From: a virus
DNA length: 38,341 nucleotides
Reading direction: 5' to 3' (one strand)
IMG/VR virus record: IMGVR_UViG_3300043431_000133
Location: 1-38,341 of that record
Numbering within the stretch: the stretch's first letter is position 1; every line of letters begins with the position of its first letter. Under the pieces are notes generated by a model that saw only the letters and a list, made by a program, of their open reading frames with translations, was not told the DNA's origin and did not search any database. The position numbers and the translations under genes were made by a program. This document shows, in pieces, positions 20,932-29,463 of this stretch.

Positions 20932-21839
20932 TAGTACCTCGGTCCGCGCCATCGAATGGGATTAAAACTGCCGTTCCGCCTGACTCCCTGGAACAGCGGA
21001 TTGCGATTGGCCATGCGTGACGCGCCAATCCCGGCCAGCGTTCCGACTGCATCGCCCCAGGCGTTGTATTGCCCTTGAATACCGGATGCGCGGGCATCGC
21101 CAGCGGCAAGAATGTTCCTTGACTGTCCGGCAGCAAGGTTTTGATTGATGCCGGTGGTTTGATTGGCGGCATTCGCGCCCGCATTGGCGGTCTGCGCCGT
21201 GCCGCCTTGTCCTAGATCGGCAAGACCTGCTTGGCGATTCCAGTAGTTACCGAATTCGCGCGATGCTAAATTCGATTGCAGTTCACTTAAGGCGCGTAAT
21301 GCATTACCAGAGAATGCCCCACCTCTAGCGGAAAGGGTGTTCTCAAGCCCGCGTTCTTGCTCGTCACGGTTCCACTGATAGCTTGGGTCAGTGAAGAAGC
21401 CGGACATATCTGGCGCACCGCCAGGCGTTCCCGCGACCGCACCATCGAATGGGTTTTGTCTGCTGCCCTCAAACTGTCCGTACCTATCCCAATGCTCGCG
21501 CAAACCGGCTTCGTCGTTTCCGTAAATCGCCGCAAGGTCGGGATTCTGCATTGCGTATCGGTTCGCATTGAATTCCCCTTGATATCCGGGGGTCGCAATG
21601 CCGGAGATTCTAGCGAGATTATTGATCGCGCCATAACCGATGCCGCGATACGGAGCGAAGTCAGTCCGCGTTTGCTGGTACTGCCTTTGCTGTTGCTCGC
21701 GGTCCGCATTCGCAATGCGCTCTTGTACTGCGTTGGCATCGGTCGCCGCTTGCTGCTGCGCTTTAGCGGCTTTGCTCGCGCCTTTCGCTGCAATTACCCC
21801 ACCCGCGACCGTTCCTACAACTGCAAGTGCTAGTGGCAT
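20931..21839 (-). CDS. DNA transfer/ejection protein, gp7-like
   Basis: 302 aa. It has a hydrophobic Gly-rich N-terminus (LALAVVGTVAGGVIAAKGAS) and a coiled coil. The typical pattern of podovirus injection proteins follows: TDFAPYRGIGYGAINNL, then FFTDPSYQWNRDEQERGLEN, SARGGAFSGNALRALSEL, and NARAS/QYNAWGDAVGTLAG-type helices. A short insert (LREHWDRYGQFEGSRQNPF) resembles the YGxxEGR motif of some secreted-protein repeats. It is the first ejection protein of the block. Confidence 0.82.
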   Translation of the reverse strand: MPLALAVVGTVAGGVIAAKGASKAAKAQQQAATDANAVQERIANADREQQQRQYQQTRTDFAPYRGIGYGAINNLARISGIATPGYQGEFNANRYAMQNPDLAAIYGNDEAGLREHWDRYGQFEGSRQNPFDGAVAGTPGGAPDMSGFFTDPSYQWNRDEQERGLENTLSARGGAFSGNALRALSELQSNLASREFGNYWNRQAGLADLGQGGTAQTANAGANAANQTTGINQNLAAGQSRNILAAGDARASGIQGQYNAWGDAVGTLAGIGASRMANRNPLFQGVRRNGSFNPIRWRGPRY

Positions 21840-22267
21840 AAGCTCACCTTGTCGATCTTGTATCTCATCAATGGATAAAACTCACCACAGATAGGCCATT
21901 CGCCCGCGTCGCCGTCATACATGAACCCGGCGCGCATGGCGGCAAATAAGGCCGGTTTGTTAAGCGTTGGAATATAGGTCACTACTTCGCTTGCGCCATG
22001 CGTGAACATATATTGCAACGCCTCTTTACAGGCCTCGACGACATTGGTTTTCTTGTCTGGGAGAAACTGAGTGTGTAATTCATAAAGACCGTCGCCGCGA
22101 TCCAAAAACACGAATCCACCGTCATCGAACGCTAGAAACACGTTGCCTTCATCATTCAGTATTTGAGTCGTATCGAAAGGCTCGGTCATCGGCCCGCATA
22201 TCCATTTGTACACATCGGGATGATTTGAGATTGAGTTCAAAAATTTAGCATCGCGACTTACGCGCAT
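21830..22267 (-). CDS. GNAT-like protein, P22 gp14 equivalent
   Basis: 145 aa. A GNAT-like fold is suggested by FLAFDDGGFVFLDRGDGLYE, THGASEVVTYIPTLNKPALF and AAMRAGFMYDGDAGEWP, the last resembling the acetyltransferase AR.GF pattern. P22 gp14 holds the same position between the needle and gp7 and belongs, as I recall, to the same family of virion-assembly proteins of unknown activity. It overlaps both neighbours by about 10 bases. Confidence 0.68.
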   Translation of the reverse strand: MRVSRDAKFLNSISNHPDVYKWICGPMTEPFDTTQILNDEGNVFLAFDDGGFVFLDRGDGLYELHTQFLPDKKTNVVEACKEALQYMFTHGASEVVTYIPTLNKPALFAAMRAGFMYDGDAGEWPICGEFYPLMRYKIDKVSLCH

Positions 22268-22497
22268 ATTGCTCTGTCCTGCACCCGCCGCCAGTTCGTA
22301 CCATCGCTAAACGCAACTGTCTTGCCGCCGGTTTCATCGCGGACGTACACCGCCGATCCCTCGAAATTAGCTGCGGGCGGCAAGCTCGCCACCGTATAAG
22401 AAAACAGCTCCCACGGGCCAGTCGGCCTTGTTTGCTGGCACCAGCGAGAGAACTCAGGCGTGTCGGTAGGGATTTGCGCGGGCGGCCGAAGACTCAT
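22258..22497 (-). CDS. Small tail-region protein at the needle position (79 aa)
   Basis: The product has a Pro-rich start, then SRWCQQTRPTGPWELFSYTV and the beta motif GSAVYVRDETGGKTVAFSDG, ending TNWRRVQDRAICA. The motif YVxDExGGxxxAFSDGxxWRRVxDR is recurrent in small or C-terminal phage tail domains. P22 has its tail needle (gp26, 233 aa, coiled coil) here. This protein is far too short and lacks heptads, so head closure must be arranged differently or the needle lies elsewhere. Confidence 0.65.
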   Translation of the reverse strand: MSLRPPAQIPTDTPEFSRWCQQTRPTGPWELFSYTVASLPPAANFEGSAVYVRDETGGKTVAFSDGTNWRRVQDRAICA

Positions 22498-23900
22498 AAC
22501 CGACCGCCAGTGACTTCAAGCAAGGTATCGGTAACGTTCACTTTCACGGCGTCCGATACGGACATCTTGTACACGCGCGCTTTGCCTTTAGCGGCCGACC
22601 CAAGCCGATTCCAAACAACCGGGTGCCTGTATTCACCCATGCGCCCCAGCGAGCGCTGCGGCAACGAGGTCCAGGTGCGGCCACTATCATCGGAATACTC
22701 AAGCATGATCTGCGGGTCAACTACCGCGACCGCGCCGCCAACACCCGTCTCGACAATAACCTCAAGGCGATGATGGAAGGCCCGCTCACTCTCCGTGTAG
22801 ATGGGCTGATAAGTCCACTCGGCAATCTGTATCGACGATGCCTCCGCGTAAACGGCTGCATCAATAATGCCAAGGCGCGTGTCGATCCTATTACCTACGT
22901 AGTAGCGATCGTAAGCGAGCGCGCTATTGATCCAGATTGATCCGTCGTAGCCATACGATTTTTCTTCGTGCCACAATCCTGTGGCGGCGTCGTAGACGAA
23001 CGTGCCTTCATCGAAGGACAGCTTGTAAAACAAATGCCCCTCATAACTTCTAACGGACGCTTTTGCCGTTGAGATCGTCATGTCATGCAGACGCTGCTCA
23101 ATCGCATGCGTACTCACGCGCACCGGCGTGATGCCGTTCAATCTTCGCACCGTGAAGTCGCTGGCGAGCCAAAAAACGGAATTATCGAGCTTGGCGATGC
23201 TTCGCCCGTTCAAGCATCCAAGCTCAAAGAATCCGTTGATTGCGCGCTCGAATGGAAAGCCAGAAATACCGGTGTTCTCCCATAGCTCTCCGGTCTCCGT
23301 GCCGAGCAAAAGAAGCTGCCGATGATCGGCTTTCATTCCAACAAGATCGTCCGGCGAGCCTTCAGCCGTGAAGAAATTCAACGCACTGAATGATGTTGCG
23401 GTCCCAACGTCCGCGCCAAATACACGACCGGAACTAGGCTCTCGAAACAGCATCCAGTTATCAAGGAACTCAACATCAGCCGCACCGCGACTAGTGAAGT
23501 CCGCGTCTGATATCTGTCCGAATGTTGCCGTGCTTGGTGTGTAGTAATACGCATTGGGCGTATTAACGACCACCACAGTATCGACGTTATGATCCATGTC
23601 GATAGACTGCTGCGTCGGCGTCCCAATGCTGCCCACGAGCGTTGCAACATTCGAGCTGTCGATCCAATACAGATTTGTGCCATATACCGCAAAGAGCTTT
23701 CCGAGCCCCGCGTGTAGGCCGTAATTGGCTACGCTTGTGCCAACCGTGGCGGCCTGCGTAATGCCAGCCGATCGGTACAGTATCGACGGCGTATTCGCAT
23801 CCGGCGGTAATTGCTCGATGAAGCAATTAACCAATCGCGAAGTCGATGACGGAATACTGCGAAGATTGTAGGAATGCAGCGGAAGACGAATGCTAGGCAT
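22494..23900 (-). CDS. Packaged-DNA stabilisation protein, P22 gp10-like
   Basis: 468 aa of beta-propeller-like sequence. It begins with the typical RLVNCFIEQLPPDANTPSIL segment, in which podovirus gp10-like proteins carry N-x-[YF]-x-E. FAVYGTNLYWIDSS and similar blades follow, then GELWENTGISGFPFERAING and AKLDNSVFWLASDFTVRRLNG. The C-terminus (IMLEYSDDSGRTWTSLPQRS … MGEYRHPVVWNRLGSAAKGK) is very characteristic. In P22 it forms a hexameric tail-hub ring between gp4 and the needle. Confidence 0.9.
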   Translation of the reverse strand: MPSIRLPLHSYNLRSIPSSTSRLVNCFIEQLPPDANTPSILYRSAGITQAATVGTSVANYGLHAGLGKLFAVYGTNLYWIDSSNVATLVGSIGTPTQQSIDMDHNVDTVVVVNTPNAYYYTPSTATFGQISDADFTSRGAADVEFLDNWMLFREPSSGRVFGADVGTATSFSALNFFTAEGSPDDLVGMKADHRQLLLLGTETGELWENTGISGFPFERAINGFFELGCLNGRSIAKLDNSVFWLASDFTVRRLNGITPVRVSTHAIEQRLHDMTISTAKASVRSYEGHLFYKLSFDEGTFVYDAATGLWHEEKSYGYDGSIWINSALAYDRYYVGNRIDTRLGIIDAAVYAEASSIQIAEWTYQPIYTESERAFHHRLEVIVETGVGGAVAVVDPQIMLEYSDDSGRTWTSLPQRSLGRMGEYRHPVVWNRLGSAAKGKARVYKMSVSDAVKVNVTDTLLEVTGGRL

Positions 23901-24300
23901 CGTTTAAGATATTCCCGCGATTTCGCTGTCCCTCACCTAGCGGTAATCCGAGCTTGCAGTTAACCCTGTTCGCAATCACGGCCTTTCTCAGTAGGCGGGC
24001 CATGCCCTCTTGATAGCCATCGGCAATGTCAGGCGTGATTTCGCGGCCGTAGTCAGTGGCGAGTTTTACGCAAAGCGCATACTTAATGGCTTGCCGATCT
24101 TCCCAGGGAATTAAGAGCGTACCCGTTCCTGACGATTGAGGAGCGAAGCCAACATCAACGCCATCGCCAGCAAGCTCGCCCATCATCTCGTTGAACGTCA
24201 CGAGGCCATCGGCACCTTGCTCGGGGGACGCCTCTTGCCCTTCCGATAAGACGCCAATCTTTCTAAGCGCGTCCCCTATGAATTCAGCGTAGGTCGTCAT
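23893..24300 (-). CDS. Head-closure/tail accessory factor, P22 gp4-like
   Basis: 135 aa, helical, beginning TYAEFIGDALRKIGVLSEGQ and including PEQGADGLVTFNEMMGELAG, both typical of the gp4/adaptor family that docks onto the portal ring. It is shorter than P22 gp4 (166 aa). It overlaps the gp10-like gene by eight bases and the upstream gene by four, as expected for the P22 order portal-scaffold-coat-gp4-gp10. Confidence 0.85.
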   Translation of the reverse strand: MTTYAEFIGDALRKIGVLSEGQEASPEQGADGLVTFNEMMGELAGDGVDVGFAPQSSGTGTLLIPWEDRQAIKYALCVKLATDYGREITPDIADGYQEGMARLLRKAVIANRVNCKLGLPLGEGQRNRGNILNDA

Positions 24301-24803
24301 CGCGGCACGAAGTCAAAAAGCACGTCAAATCCGATATTCCCGACCGAAGCGACGGCCCCTTGAACAATGCGAATCCCAGTCCCATACCTTACTGGCACTC
24401 TATAGCCACGACATAAATCAATCGGCGTATACGTGCCCGCATTAGTTTCCTCACTAAAGACAGAGCATTGCGCCAACACCGCGCCCGCCGTCGCGCCGCC
24501 TGTAGGGGTAAGCCTGGCGGTAACGCGAGTCAAATCTATCGGCTGCTCATGATCGAAGGCAGAAATAGTGCAGGCCGTGAGACTTGTCCCGCTCGCCGTT
24601 GCCGCTGTCCCACCCGTTCCAACGGCCGTTGTTCGCGTTAAAAACAAATCAACCGCAACCACGCCGGTCACCGCTACCGCGCCGGAAACAATAGGCACGC
24701 ACTGAACGATGTTTAGCGTTTGTCCATTGTTCACATTAAAAAGATCGAAGTAGACAAGGCTCGCGCCGACTGCCTGAGCAGGGACAAATAATTTGTAAAG
24801 CAT
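24297..24803 (-). CDS. Virion-associated beta protein of unknown role (168 aa)
   Basis: ATG 24803 is chosen because TTGGAGCG lies in front and a terminator hairpin lies just upstream; the longer open frame runs through that hairpin. The product is beta-rich and Thr/Ala/Gly-rich (GTGGTAATASGTSLTACTIS), with a jelly-roll look. Its place between coat-proximal genes and gp4 suggests a capsid-associated or decoration-type protein. Confidence 0.62.
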   Translation of the reverse strand: MLYKLFVPAQAVGASLVYFDLFNVNNGQTLNIVQCVPIVSGAVAVTGVVAVDLFLTRTTAVGTGGTAATASGTSLTACTISAFDHEQPIDLTRVTARLTPTGGATAGAVLAQCSVFSEETNAGTYTPIDLCRGYRVPVRYGTGIRIVQGAVASVGNIGFDVLFDFVPR

Positions 24804-24812
24804 GATCGCTCC

Positions 24813-24843
24813 AAAAAATAAGGGCCGGTGACAGTCCCGGCCC
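24813..24843 (-). terminator. Intrinsic terminator inside the late operon
   Basis: On the minus strand GGGCCGG-gactgtca-CCGGCCC is followed by TTATTTTTT. It sits 17 bases after the coat-proximal 163-aa gene and ends 10 bases before the next start. It would cut transcription after the capsid genes, giving higher capsid than tail expression unless antitermination by the Q-like protein overrides it. Confidence 0.82.
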
Positions 24844-24859
24844 AAGTGATAAGAAACAA

Positions 24860-25351
24860 TCAGCTCGTTGCGAACGGAGTCGCCAATGTACCGGCACCAT
24901 GACATACGCCATGGATAACCCATTGCGTTGTTGAGATTGCCGTTACAACATAGCGCTCACCAAGCAAGCCGCCCTTCGTTGCCCCATCGGCGGACAAGGC
25001 CACAATGGTTGTGCCATCAGCCTCGAAGTAATCGCCAGACTGGGCGACCGTCACATCGCCCATGATGATGCCGCCAACGAGAAAAACCGTTGCGGCGCTG
25101 GTAATCACTTTGTACGCATTTGAAGTCACGGCAACCGTTGCCAGGAATTCAAATCGCATCCCTTCAATCGGGGTCGGCAGCGTATAAACCACACCGGCCG
25201 CGCGATCCAAGAGGCACAAAGAACCAGATTCTTCAGGCAATAGAGTTCTAGTCGCCCCCACGCTCTGAATAACTTGCTGGTGAAGCCCTGGCGCAGCGCA
25301 TCCCGTAGGATTGCCGTTGCCCAATCGTTCAAGATTTGCAGAAATAGCCAT
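24860..25351 (-). CDS. Coat-proximal head protein, probable decoration (163 aa)
   Basis: ATG 25351 with GAGGAG nine bases upstream, directly after the coat gene. It is beta-rich, with GSLCLLDRAAGVVYTLPTPI, then SNAYKVITSAATVFLVGG and ISTTQWVIHGVCHGAGTLA. Small beta proteins encoded next to the coat gene and preceding an internal terminator are often capsid decoration proteins. The function is inferred from position. Confidence 0.6.
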   Translation of the reverse strand: MAISANLERLGNGNPTGCAAPGLHQQVIQSVGATRTLLPEESGSLCLLDRAAGVVYTLPTPIEGMRFEFLATVAVTSNAYKVITSAATVFLVGGIIMGDVTVAQSGDYFEADGTTIVALSADGATKGGLLGERYVVTAISTTQWVIHGVCHGAGTLATPFATS

Positions 25352-25366
25352 GTTTATTTACTCCTC

Positions 25367-26584
25367 TTAACCAGCCGCGCCAATCATGCGGCACGCCCAC
25401 TCTGAGCGTAATGCAGACAGGCCATACAGAATATCGACGCGCATCAGTAATTCATCATTACGAATATCCGATGCCATCCATACCCGCAACGATAAATTGT
25501 CTTGCATTGTTCGCACGCACTTCTGCGCATCATCCATCAGCGGCAAGGCTGCCGTGGTGAATTGAAACGCCTCTTTGTGGTACATCAATTGCTGGACGTA
25601 GTTCGTCGACGCTGACCCAACGAATGTAATGTCATCATTGTCGGTCGGTTGACCGGAACAGTTTTGACGCGCATCGGTCGTATCCCAGATAACAGCCGGC
25701 GTAAAGACAAGGTTAGTTGTCGTACATCCTGCGGAGCACACGAATTGCTTTAAGTGCGCGTATGCTACTTTAGTTTCTGGGTGGACTTCATACGTGCCCT
25801 CGATGGTAAACACCATTCCCGCCACCGGCGCGGCCGTGAAGCCATCGACAGTCAGGGAGGTAATACCGCTCGTAAGAGTGCCCGCGTTGATCTCACCGGC
25901 AACGTCTGCGGAATTCGGCATGGTCCACATGCGGTCATTCTCATAGAAGTCAGCCATGCCGGTGCGCGCGATCAATCCTTCTCTGTATTGCTCAGAGATG
26001 TCTTTCGACGGATTGGTTAGCGCCTTAAGACCATTCGCCAGCTTTCCCATTGCAACGGATTCCATTTGTACAAAACGGTTCCCATCTTTTGGCGCAAGAT
26101 TTTGATTAAGCCGGGCGCGAGCCGCGCCAATCGGATCAAGATCAGTGATCGCCGTACCTGCCGTGCCAACTACATTGGCGGCGGCCTTGGTCCAGTACGC
26201 AATAGCATCCGCCTCGATACCCGAGATCAAGCCCTTTACCGCCGGGGTAATGTAGTTCTTGCTCAGATTGTCGAAACGCCCAGGATTATCGACAGACTGA
26301 ATTAACTCTTGCGAGTTAAAGCGCATGTCAACGTGGTCCTGAGTTGCAACCGTAATGGTCTGAGTTGCCTCGTTCTGGTCCTGAACATCCATCACGCGCG
26401 ATCCTTGGGTGCGCTTGTATACGTTCGGTTTCTTCACGCGAAGCGTTGAGCCGTGATGGGCTCCGGTGGCATCGAAAGACTCATCATACTGACGGTCTAC
26501 CGTGCCGATTGCTTGCAGCGCCTCGTGTGCGACACGCTGCGCTTCTTTTGCCACCAAGTCAGTGACTGCAAAAGCATTAGCCAT
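25367..26584 (-). CDS. Major capsid protein, P22 coat (gp5) type
   Basis: 405 aa with the P22 coat pattern: MANAFAVTDLVAKEAQRVAH, then GSTLRVKKPNVYKRTQGSRV, SQELIQSVDNPGRFDN, FVQMESVAMGKLANGLKAL, GMADFYENDRMWTM, and the C-terminal SLRVWMASDIRNDELLMRVD then ILYGLSALRSEWACRM. This is an HK97-fold coat with an inserted domain in the middle. A strong GGAGATAATC site precedes the start, and the scaffold gene is immediately upstream. Confidence 0.95.
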   Translation of the reverse strand: MANAFAVTDLVAKEAQRVAHEALQAIGTVDRQYDESFDATGAHHGSTLRVKKPNVYKRTQGSRVMDVQDQNEATQTITVATQDHVDMRFNSQELIQSVDNPGRFDNLSKNYITPAVKGLISGIEADAIAYWTKAAANVVGTAGTAITDLDPIGAARARLNQNLAPKDGNRFVQMESVAMGKLANGLKALTNPSKDISEQYREGLIARTGMADFYENDRMWTMPNSADVAGEINAGTLTSGITSLTVDGFTAAPVAGMVFTIEGTYEVHPETKVAYAHLKQFVCSAGCTTTNLVFTPAVIWDTTDARQNCSGQPTDNDDITFVGSASTNYVQQLMYHKEAFQFTTAALPLMDDAQKCVRTMQDNLSLRVWMASDIRNDELLMRVDILYGLSALRSEWACRMIGAAG

Positions 26585-26586
26585 GA

Positions 26587-27339
26587 TTATCTCCTAGCTG
26601 CAATTTGTTGCCTCCGTCGCTTGTTAAATTCAGCCTGAGAAAGAGCCGGATCATTCCAGGCTTTTGACGGCGCGGAATCATTCGCTTCAATCTTTGGCGA
26701 CGGCGGAGGAGCCTTACTAATAACAACCGGAGGCGCAACTACAGGCTTAATTTTTTCAGCCTCAAGCTTCGCCTCAATTCGTCCGATTTCGCGCGCCTGT
26801 TGAAACGGAGAAAGCTGTGCAATCTGCATAGCTTTCTCCTCATTCTCGGCTAGGTAGTAGGTGATCTCGGGCGCAATCTCGCTCTCCAAAATGACTTCCG
26901 CCATTTCTGTAGTGCAAGCCCAGCTTCCAATCCGTGCGCCTTCAATTACCTTCTCGCTGTAATCAGGATGTGTCTTGATAAATTCCTCTTGACGGGTGAG
27001 GAAAGTTCTTTGCTTTTCCTCGGTCGTCGCCTTCTGTCGCTCGGCGGCCAAGACTTCCCTGGCTTTTCGTGCGGCGACTTCTTCGATGAATTTATCCTCA
27101 TCAAACCCAACATCTTCCCGCGTAAGAGGCTTCAGCGTCTCGCTCGCTGGTGTTTTCGATTCAGGTTGAACCTGTCTATCTCTTTCGCGTAGCTCCCAGG
27201 TCAGCCGATCAATTCGCTTTTGCATCTTTGCAAGCGAGTCTTCATCGACTTTATTCGGGGGCTGTGCTTTAACTTCCGGCGTCTCAACTACAGGGGTCTC
27301 GACAACGGGCGTCTCTACCGAAGATTCAGTATCAGTCAT
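26587..27339 (-). CDS. Scaffolding protein
   Basis: 250 aa, highly charged and helical. The N-terminus has VETPVVETPVVETP repeats, the middle is coiled coil (KMQKRIDRLTWELRERDRQV, then ARKAREVLAAERQKATTEEK), and the very basic C-terminus (QAEFNKRRRQQIAARR) is like the P22 gp8 coat-binding end. It lies directly upstream of the coat gene with two bases between, as in P22. Role strongly implied by position and composition. Confidence 0.87.
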   Translation of the reverse strand: MTDTESSVETPVVETPVVETPEVKAQPPNKVDEDSLAKMQKRIDRLTWELRERDRQVQPESKTPASETLKPLTREDVGFDEDKFIEEVAARKAREVLAAERQKATTEEKQRTFLTRQEEFIKTHPDYSEKVIEGARIGSWACTTEMAEVILESEIAPEITYYLAENEEKAMQIAQLSPFQQAREIGRIEAKLEAEKIKPVVAPPVVISKAPPPSPKIEANDSAPSKAWNDPALSQAEFNKRRRQQIAARR

Positions 27340-27405
27340 ACATCACCATTTACATGTGGAAAAACGCCACAAGTCGTTTAGGCATGGCCAACCGGGCCAA
27401 GACGG

Positions 27406-28068
27406 TTATTCGCTCGCAATCATCAACAGCATGGCCATGAAGTCTTCCTCCTCGGCCATGCGATCGAACTCTCTTTGTAACCGCTCAAGATTGGCGCGGC
27501 TCTGCTTTAACTGGGCGGACTTAAGCGCTTCCGATACTTTATCGGAGACCTCGCCTATCGGCACCGTGCTTTGGTAGCGCTTAACAAGCCCCTTCAGTCG
27601 CTCAATATCCTGTCGCTCAGCGTCCTTTTTCTCTTGAGACTGGATGAGCAGCGCGATCTCGCGATCAACCTTATCGGCGATCCGCTCGCGCTCATCTTCA
27701 ATTTCGTCAAGCTCCTGCTGACGCATGCGGCGACGCTGGTTGTGATACTCGAAGTCGAAGAAGAATCCGCCGCCACCAGACTCTGACTGCGCAGAACCAA
27801 GGCTGACGACAATCGCAACATTAGATCCCGGCGCGACTTCCGTTCCGCTCGTCGGGACCTGACTAATGACCAGCCCAGCTGCGACGACTGCGCTATATGC
27901 CGTCGTAACAGAGACCGTTAAGCCTTCGCCCTCAATCTCCGTCGTGGCGCTAGCTTCGCTCTGGCCGATGACATCGGGAACAATGACGCCAACATCGTCA
28001 AATAGGAAAGAATCGACATTGAACGCGTCCGTTGAGAATGCATCAGAGTGAAACGCACCGAGGGCCAC
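27406..28068 (-). CDS. PASTA-domain structural protein with coiled coil
   Basis: 220 aa. Residues about 30-92 match a PASTA repeat (VPDVIGQSEASATTEIEGEG … GLVISQVPTSGTEVAPGSNV), a fold usually found in penicillin-binding proteins and serine/threonine kinases that bind muropeptides. After a Gly-rich linker comes an acidic/basic coiled coil (RRRMRQQELDEIEDERERIA …). It sits between portal and scaffold with three other accessory genes and is likely virion-associated, possibly contacting cell wall. A 66-base gap with a small hairpin separates it from the scaffold gene. Confidence 0.72.
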   Translation of the reverse strand: MALGAFHSDAFSTDAFNVDSFLFDDVGVIVPDVIGQSEASATTEIEGEGLTVSVTTAYSAVVAAGLVISQVPTSGTEVAPGSNVAIVVSLGSAQSESGGGGFFFDFEYHNQRRRMRQQELDEIEDERERIADKVDREIALLIQSQEKKDAERQDIERLKGLVKRYQSTVPIGEVSDKVSEALKSAQLKQSRANLERLQREFDRMAEEEDFMAMLLMIASE

Positions 28069-29463
28069 TTAGCCCCTCCACTTATCGCCGACTGCTCCGG
28101 TTCCGAGAATAGTTGTCGCGTTCATTGATTCCGCATTGGCGTCTACTTGGTTTGCGACTGTGAACGTAAGCTGATCCGTTTTTGCCTTGATGGCCGCAAT
28201 TTCTGTGTCGAGGAAATCGTCAATCGTATTCACAGACGCCTGCGTCGCGAGACTCGTCAGTGCGCCGGCATCGGGTAACAAGTCAGTTACCGCTTTAATT
28301 GCGGCGATCTCGGTATCAAGGAAGTTATCAACCGCATCAAGCGCGGCGGCAGTGGCGAGCCCGCTTTGTAGCTCTGTCGTGAGATCGGCAGCAGCAGCGG
28401 CAGCGGTCATGACGTTCGCAGCCATTGCGCCAACGCTTGCATCCATGCGGCCAGAGACGAGTGCGGCAGGAATACGGCCGTCTAAGGTCGTTCCGGTGTC
28501 AACGAGAATCGCGTCGATGTCGGTCTTGCATTGCTCGCCGAACGTTCCGGCGGTTGTGTGCCCGGCGGTGGCCTCGTCCCAAACAGCATCGGCGACTTCC
28601 GCAGCCGTGGGAGCGCTTGCGCCCGGAATCGTTCCGAATGGCCAGATGATGAATACAGATGTGTTGTCAGGGCTGGTTATCCAGTTTGTGTTTACAGAGG
28701 CGGCCTTAGTCGCGCCAACGTAATCACTGATGAACCTGGCTTGACCTACACCTGTTCCCGCCGTTATTTGGATGTAGGTGTTGTTGTAGAAATCATCAGT
28801 CGCATTTGCCGACGCATCAAGCGTGATCGTCCCGGGAGCCCCAGCTTGCGCCGTGTTACTGCGAATAACCGCGAGGTTGTCTACGTCGGTGTAGCCGGTC
28901 CCGTCGAAGTAGGCTTCGCAGTTGTCCGCTGCGGACGTATCCGATGAAATTGCGCCGACGTTGCAGTCCATTCTGCCGCCGACCAATGCGGCCGGTATGC
29001 GCCCGTCAAGCGTTGTGCCTGTATCAACCAAGATTGCCGCGGTATCGACTTTCACCGCCGCCACGTCCGCCGATACCGACGCGCCGGCAGGAGCGCCAAC
29101 CCGCGTATACACAGAGTTAACAAACCCTTCTAACTGGATATAACAGCCGATCACCACCATGCCGGTGACGGTTCCGTGAACCAGCACGCCAGGAGCGCCA
29201 GTGGCGCACGCGGCATCCGGTAAATCCAGGCGGTAGAAGCCGTTACCAATATGAAGAAACCCGCCGTCCGTGTGGGCGGTGGTCAATGCGGCAAGAGTGG
29301 CTTCCGTGATGTCCGTTGACGCAGCACCCTCGCGCCGATACTCCAAATCAATGCCGGCCGTGTTGAACACAACACCGGTTTCTGGCGTGCCGTCGGTCGA
29401 ATCCACAATACGGATTGTGACGCTAACGTCCGTTGTGCCAGGGAGTATTTGATAGGTGATCAT
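28069..29463 (-). CDS. Repeat-containing structural protein (464 aa)
   Basis: The N-terminal 120 residues form a beta domain (VSVTIRIVDSTDGTPETGVV … FYRLDLPDAACATGAPGVLV) of the kind found in phage head fibres. Two copies of an AILVDTGTTLDGRIPAALV-type segment follow, at about residues 140-170 and 315-345. C-terminal repeats VDNFLDTEIAAIKAVTD/IDDFLDTEIAAIKAKTD look like a trimeric helical fibre. It belongs to a family of phage structural proteins of unknown exact role. Confidence 0.68.
   Translation of the reverse strand: MITYQILPGTTDVSVTIRIVDSTDGTPETGVVFNTAGIDLEYRREGAASTDITEATLAALTTAHTDGGFLHIGNGFYRLDLPDAACATGAPGVLVHGTVTGMVVIGCYIQLEGFVNSVYTRVGAPAGASVSADVAAVKVDTAAILVDTGTTLDGRIPAALVGGRMDCNVGAISSDTSAADNCEAYFDGTGYTDVDNLAVIRSNTAQAGAPGTITLDASANATDDFYNNTYIQITAGTGVGQARFISDYVGATKAASVNTNWITSPDNTSVFIIWPFGTIPGASAPTAAEVADAVWDEATAGHTTAGTFGEQCKTDIDAILVDTGTTLDGRIPAALVSGRMDASVGAMAANVMTAAAAAADLTTELQSGLATAAALDAVDNFLDTEIAAIKAVTDLLPDAGALTSLATQASVNTIDDFLDTEIAAIKAKTDQLTFTVANQVDANAESMNATTILGTGAVGDKWRG

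Noticed and set aside
24804-24923. N-terminal extension of the 168-aa virion protein
   Set aside because: The extension would be translated from the upstream terminator hairpin and overlap the 163-aa gene. ATG 24803 has its own ribosome site.
27340-27405. Hairpin GTGG-CCAC between the scaffold and PASTA genes as a terminator
   Set aside because: The stem is only 4-5 bp and no T tract follows on the minus strand.
28187-28723. Long plus-strand frames opposite the late genes (here and at 21357, 4651 and others)
   Set aside because: They are antisense shadows of well-supported minus-strand structural genes, without ribosome sites or recognisable domains.
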